This document shows positions 59,272 to 64,000 of a stretch of 64,000 nucleotides of DNA, piece by piece. The stretch covers positions 18,224,875-18,288,874 of the forward strand of contig OZ234495.1 in the NCBI GenBank assembly GCA_965153455.1, given 5' to 3'. A model generated the notes under the pieces. It was not told the origin of the DNA. It made no database searches and worked only from the letters and a program-made list of their open reading frames with translations. The translations under genes were made by a program, and so were the position numbers. Numbering within the stretch: position 1 is the first letter of the stretch; the number at the start of each line of letters is the position of its first letter. The stretch comes from Sphagnum compactum (Eukaryota > Bryophyta > Sphagnopsida > Sphagnales).

Positions 59272-62200
59272 TCATAAGGTATGCATTCCCATAGTTTGCA
59301 ATGCATGTGGTTATTATGATGGATTTGTTTGAATTGTGATGATTAATTATTCAATATATTTGGTTTTGGCATTTTATTGTTATTCATTGCATTAATTATC
59401 TTAGAAGATTTTCTTACCATATGATCTTGGAACTCATTTAGATTTTATTACCATTCTGCAATTTAAAAATGTTCTAAATATAATGTTATTCTATTCATTT
59501 CTTTTATTGTACATTGTTATGTATAAGATGTTTGAAATTTCATGTGTTCATCTTTGCAACATCAATGGCACAAGTAATTTTTTTCTTCATTTGAAATTTG
59601 TTATACATTTGTGTGTGTGTGTGTGTGTACCCCTATCATCACCATATGAACATGGTAAACGTTCATCAGTTTTCCTTTCCCGTTACTTGGAATGATAATT
59701 TGATAACACTTATATACTACTTTTACCTAGTTAATTTTTTTCAAAGCTTATTTATTTAAATTCATATTTTTTGGAAAATTTTCATTTATCCTTATATAAT
59801 TGATATATTAAACTGGATACAGCAATTCCCCAACATTGGTTGCGATGATGCAATTATGGCATTATGGTCAAAAACCCAAAAGTACTTGATACCAACATTC
59901 CATCCTCCTCCTTCCTTTAATATGAAATGAACTAGTGTAGCTCATTTTTGCAACCATGGCAATCCTTTCCTTGTCAATTTGTTTGTGTTGTTGATGGTTG
60001 TCTTTTGTTACATGAAGTCGATTTGAGCTAAGAGTGGGGAGGTTGTTATTGGGCAATGTTATCTCCTTGAACACTTGTGCTTCATATTCAACATTCTTTG
60101 TTAAATCTAAAATTTATACATTTGACATAAATTAAGGCTTCATCTTTGGTGTTAATAATGAAACTTCAATATGAATGTCTTATAGTTTAAACAAATACTA
60201 ACATAAATGGAAGACATGTTACTTATTATATATGTTGATACTTGTGTTCTTTATATATATTAATTGATATTAAATATACCAATGCATAGTATCATACCTA
60301 AATCATAATGCATGGATTATTTAAATTAGTTTGGTATGAAAAATACCAAACACCATGATGAGGTTGGTATGTCAATGCTAGAGCATCACTTGTCTAACCA
60401 CAAGATTTAATAATTGTTTGTTTGACAAAAATGTGACCAACATTTTTCAAGAACATTGCATTTCCTTCTCACCACAAATATCTATAATTGGAATCACCAA
60501 ATAACAACAATGACTTAGAAGATAGAATTTGACAATCTAAATAATTGATCAATGTTTAAATTAAACTCAATAAAAAAATTGTACATCATTTGTAAATGTC
60601 AAAACTTATGTCATTTTCAAAAAGGCGTTACAAGAATGAGATAACCAACTAGTTTGTGTATAATGATTCATATTAGGTCAATTTTTTACAAACATCAATA
60701 AGGTCAATATTAGTGTTGGGAGGGTAAATGTAAATACACATATATTGGCTGTGTAAAAATTGGGAAATTCAAAACAATTTACATTTATTTTACTTGTATT
60801 GTAAATATATTTTTTACACTTTCATGGGGAAAAGGTTTTTTAAAAAATTATTTACATTTACATGACCTTGTGTAAATGTATTTAGCATGATAAATGTAAA
60901 TGGATTATGATTTATGAAAGAAAAAAAAGTCCAACAATTAGGTTTTGTACGTTTCTACCATCATCAACGTAAAGTACATATATTCATTGATGAACTTGTA
61001 CTTAATTTCAATTTTTAAATTTTTTGAATGCAATGTATATAAAAACACAAATTGATGCCAACTTCCATTCAAGTCTTTTTTTTTTGTTGCGATATGTTAT
61101 TTTGGAAATGTTATCTATGTTGGGAATGTTGCGACAATGTGAAGATTTGTTATATACCAAGTTCCTTCAACAAAAACATTTCATTATGAAAAAATATATG
61201 TTTTGTAATTAGGCTTGCAACTTGGTTTTAATTGCACAACTCAACGTATTTCTACAACATGAGTGCTATTGAATGAGTCACAAGAGTTGCAATGACACAA
61301 CTAGTGGTTTATGAAACTTAAACATATGCAACTTCTGCAATTATGTTGCAACTAAGTCATTACAACTATTGTGCCATTACATTGCAACTACTATGTCAAT
61401 ATGTTGTAACTATTATGTCATTTTGGGACATATCCATGTAATTTTGAAATTCTTGTTCTTCTAAATGGGGTTTTGGAAGGAAATGGGATAGGATTTCCTT
61501 TCCCTATTTTGGTTATATATCACTTTGTGGGTTTACACATGTTTGCATGCATTTACATGACAAGTAATTGTAAATTATTTACACCTACATTTACAAAAAG
61601 GGTATGTCTAAAATCATATAAATACACAACACTAATTAACACTTACTTCTTGCACCAAAACATGTTAAATTGCATTGCCATGCTTGTGTTTCTTGCCATA
61701 CACAAGGTTTCTAAATAAATATGATTTTCTTCCTTTAAAAGTGTTACAATTCAAGATTTAGATGAGTAGTTTGAATATCTTAAAAATCTTGGAAAGAATA
61801 TATCTTGGGAACCTTTGTCACATGAAATAAACAATAATTAATTTTTTTTTGTACAATTGAAATAAACAAAATATACAATAATCATTCACATTTCTTGAAT
61901 GAAACCACATATAAAACCCCATGTTTTATAAAAATATTAGACTTTGTGAAAGTTCTAATTAGTTTTACATTTGTTATGTGAAAATTGTGTATTACATTGT
62001 GAACATTTGATAGACCACCTTATGCAAAATTCAACAAAAATGGTCACAAAATATTTTTTATCTTGTTTTTGTGGAGAATTTTTTGAGTTGTTCCATGCAA
62101 AAGACACTATCCTTTACCCACACCAAAATTTTGAGTCCAACGATCATTGTTGTATTTTGTAATGTATTTTTTTCATTACAACCCAATTTCCATGGTTGGT

Positions 62201-64000
62201 GTCAACAATCATAACCACATTGCATAATAATTTGTACCAATGAAATGATGATGTTGTATGAACAAGTTGAATTGATGTAATAAAAATCTTTACATGATGA
62301 AGGAAAAAAAAGTACATGCATGAAGTCTTTCTATGACTATCTCATGTGCCACACATGTGATAAAAACAAGAAAACTTGTGCAAAATAAAAATGTCTCATA
62401 ACTTGGATAATGATCCACAACAAATAAAAAGGAAACAAGGGGTGTGTGACATTGTGGCCTTGCCATTTACAATAAAAAATATCTAAGGGAAAAGAAGAAT
62501 TATGAAAGTTCAAATATTTCACCATGCAAAATGTGATCTTAAAAATAAGTCCTCTTAGAGAAACCAAAATCCTTCAAGATATCGTAACTCTAGGTATATA
62601 ACTCTATACCTAATTTGAAGTTTCAACACAAGCAAAAAATCATCTTTCGAAAATCCTTGAATAAAAATAGACCTACTACCTAGGGTCAAAATCCCTTAAA
62701 CTACTATACTCTATAATGAATCTAAACACAATATCCTTGCCTTGGTAGGCAAGGCCAATAAAGTGTATACAAAAATGTGCACATACAAGTGTGAAAAACT
62801 ACATAGGAAGAACATAAGCATAATCATGTATAAAAGAACCTAAATAAAGTTGTAGATAACCATGATGAATGGTTTGGATAAGGCATACAAGAAAAATGAT
62901 TAAAACATTTTTATTTCAAGCGTTAATGCTAAGTAAACATTGTGTTTGAATGTAAAAGGAAAATGTTAGAAAAGGTCAAGTGTTGCTATGTGATCAATTT
63001 TGCAACCAAATGTCACCTTCGCCATTTGGTTGATGTCATGGGATAATATTGTTGTCAATGGTGTACCATTAAGTTTGAAACAACATTGGCTTTTTTCCTC
63101 TTCCAAACTATGCTAGTCGGGTGCATGTTATTTTCAAATTTTTTTTAGCACAAAACTTAAACATGCATGTCATCAATTAACTTCATCAAATGAATACCCT
63201 TGGTTACTAATTCACTTTCTTTTTCAATGTTACATGCTTGTTATGCATAAAGGTTGATTATCAAATACCCATTTTGTGAATGGCTTAGTATATGGCCCAA
63301 GTAGGTTTTAGGGTTAAGTTTTTTGTAGGAAAATCAATTAACAACATCCTATCCAAAAATCTATTTTTTAGAAATAAACTTTTGTTGAAAATATTTTATT
63401 TCTAGCAAATTGTTAGGAAATAAACTATTGTTGGGAATAATGTTGAGAACAAAAGAAATAAGTTAAATTGTTTTGAGAAAACCTTTTTTTTGAAATAGAT
63501 TGTCATTGGAAATGGTTTTAAGATTTTGAAAAAATGAGAAAAAGGAAAATAAAAAATAAATTAAATGAAGTTAATTAAGATATAAAGATTGATAACCTAC
63601 CTATTTGAATGAAACTTCAATCAAGGTAGGTTATTAAAAAATAAAATCAATTCAATACGTAACTCATAAAGATTTTGCCAATTAATTGTAAGTTTGGTAG
63701 TTAATTCAAAAAAAATTCAATAAACAACAAGTAAACCATGGATTATGTTATTGACACTCAAGTGTTCTTTCAACAATTGACCTAAGGTAGAACGGCCGAT
63801 GAATGAACATTTAAACCTTTAGGGTAAGGAGATTTAAGGGGAGGGCTTCATTGTTTTTGGTGTTGAAACAAAACTTGCACACCTCCTCTTGGTGTATTCG
63901 ACCCACTAAAAATAGAAATGAGAAAGTTATGCCCCACCCCAAAGTAGAGGGGGTCAAGAATTGAAAAAAACAAACCACACAACATTACAAAGCCGATTTC
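59272..64000. other. AT-rich intergenic DNA, no gene seen
   Basis: No coding exon or RNA gene could be supported in 4.7 kb. A (GT)9 microsatellite lies at 59611-59628. Words such as TTTACATTTAC recur at 60720-60900 and 61540-61600. Open frames of up to 81 codons are unrecognised. Confidence 0.45.

Noticed and set aside
61024-61212. Short frames in the last 5 kb as possible small peptides
   Set aside because: Low-complexity AT-rich frames with no start context, conservation or splice partners.

Overview
This window is nuclear DNA of a land plant. It is AT-rich and gene-poor, with short GT-AG introns. One gene encodes a mitochondrial-type PPR protein, and four copies of an ASR gene (ABA/WDS domain, a land-plant stress-protein family) are present. 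The chromovirus retrotransposon looks more like the fungal/vertebrate Tf1/sushi kind than the usual angiosperm lineages. Together with the ASR genes, this makes a non-flowering vascular plant (fern or gymnosperm) my best guess, but the species is not determined.

Layout. 1-14 kb: mostly AT-rich DNA, with two coiled-coil exons on the minus strand (1.1-1.4 kb), several degenerate short-unit repeat arrays, a tRNA-like SINE remnant, a long hairpin, an endonuclease-domain remnant and a Helitron-like element (11.3-12.0 kb). 14.2-17.6 kb: a GC-rich promoter/leader and an intact six-exon PPR gene (641 aa). 19.4-21 kb: one possible small gene and a MITE. 21.9-24.2 kb (minus): the C-terminal half of a long-chain acyl-CoA synthetase gene, broken by a stop codon and three deletions. 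25.2-28.0 kb (minus): ASR copy A. 28-35.6 kb: AT-rich DNA with two more repeat arrays. 36.3-42.2 kb (minus): a young 5.96 kb Ty3/gypsy chromovirus with a 5-bp target duplication. 44.0-59.3 kb: ASR copies B (+), C (-) and D (+), lying in inverted segments. 59.3-64 kb: AT-rich DNA with no gene seen.

How the parts relate. The four ASR copies share promoter, leader, intron and 3' flank. Each carries the same PIF/Harbinger-like MITE in its single intron, so the MITE predates the copying. B/C are tail-to-tail and C/D head-to-head, making two large imperfect palindromes. A/B, also head-to-head but 16 kb apart, look like the older or expanded version of C/D: both spacers hold the same unidentified minus-strand fragment. 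The retrotransposon sits inside the A/B copy of that fragment, and the C/D copy preserves the empty target site.

The most striking signal is in the retrotransposon. The ten bases placed like a primer-binding site, two bases inside the 5' LTR, are not a normal tRNA match. They are perfectly complementary to ten LTR bases lying 33 nt downstream of a TATAAAA box, where the transcript should start. That is the layout of Tf1/sushi-type self-primed reverse transcription, which I do not know to be established for a plant element.

Exon joins and all similarity statements come from reading and memory of families; no search, alignment score or expression data was available.
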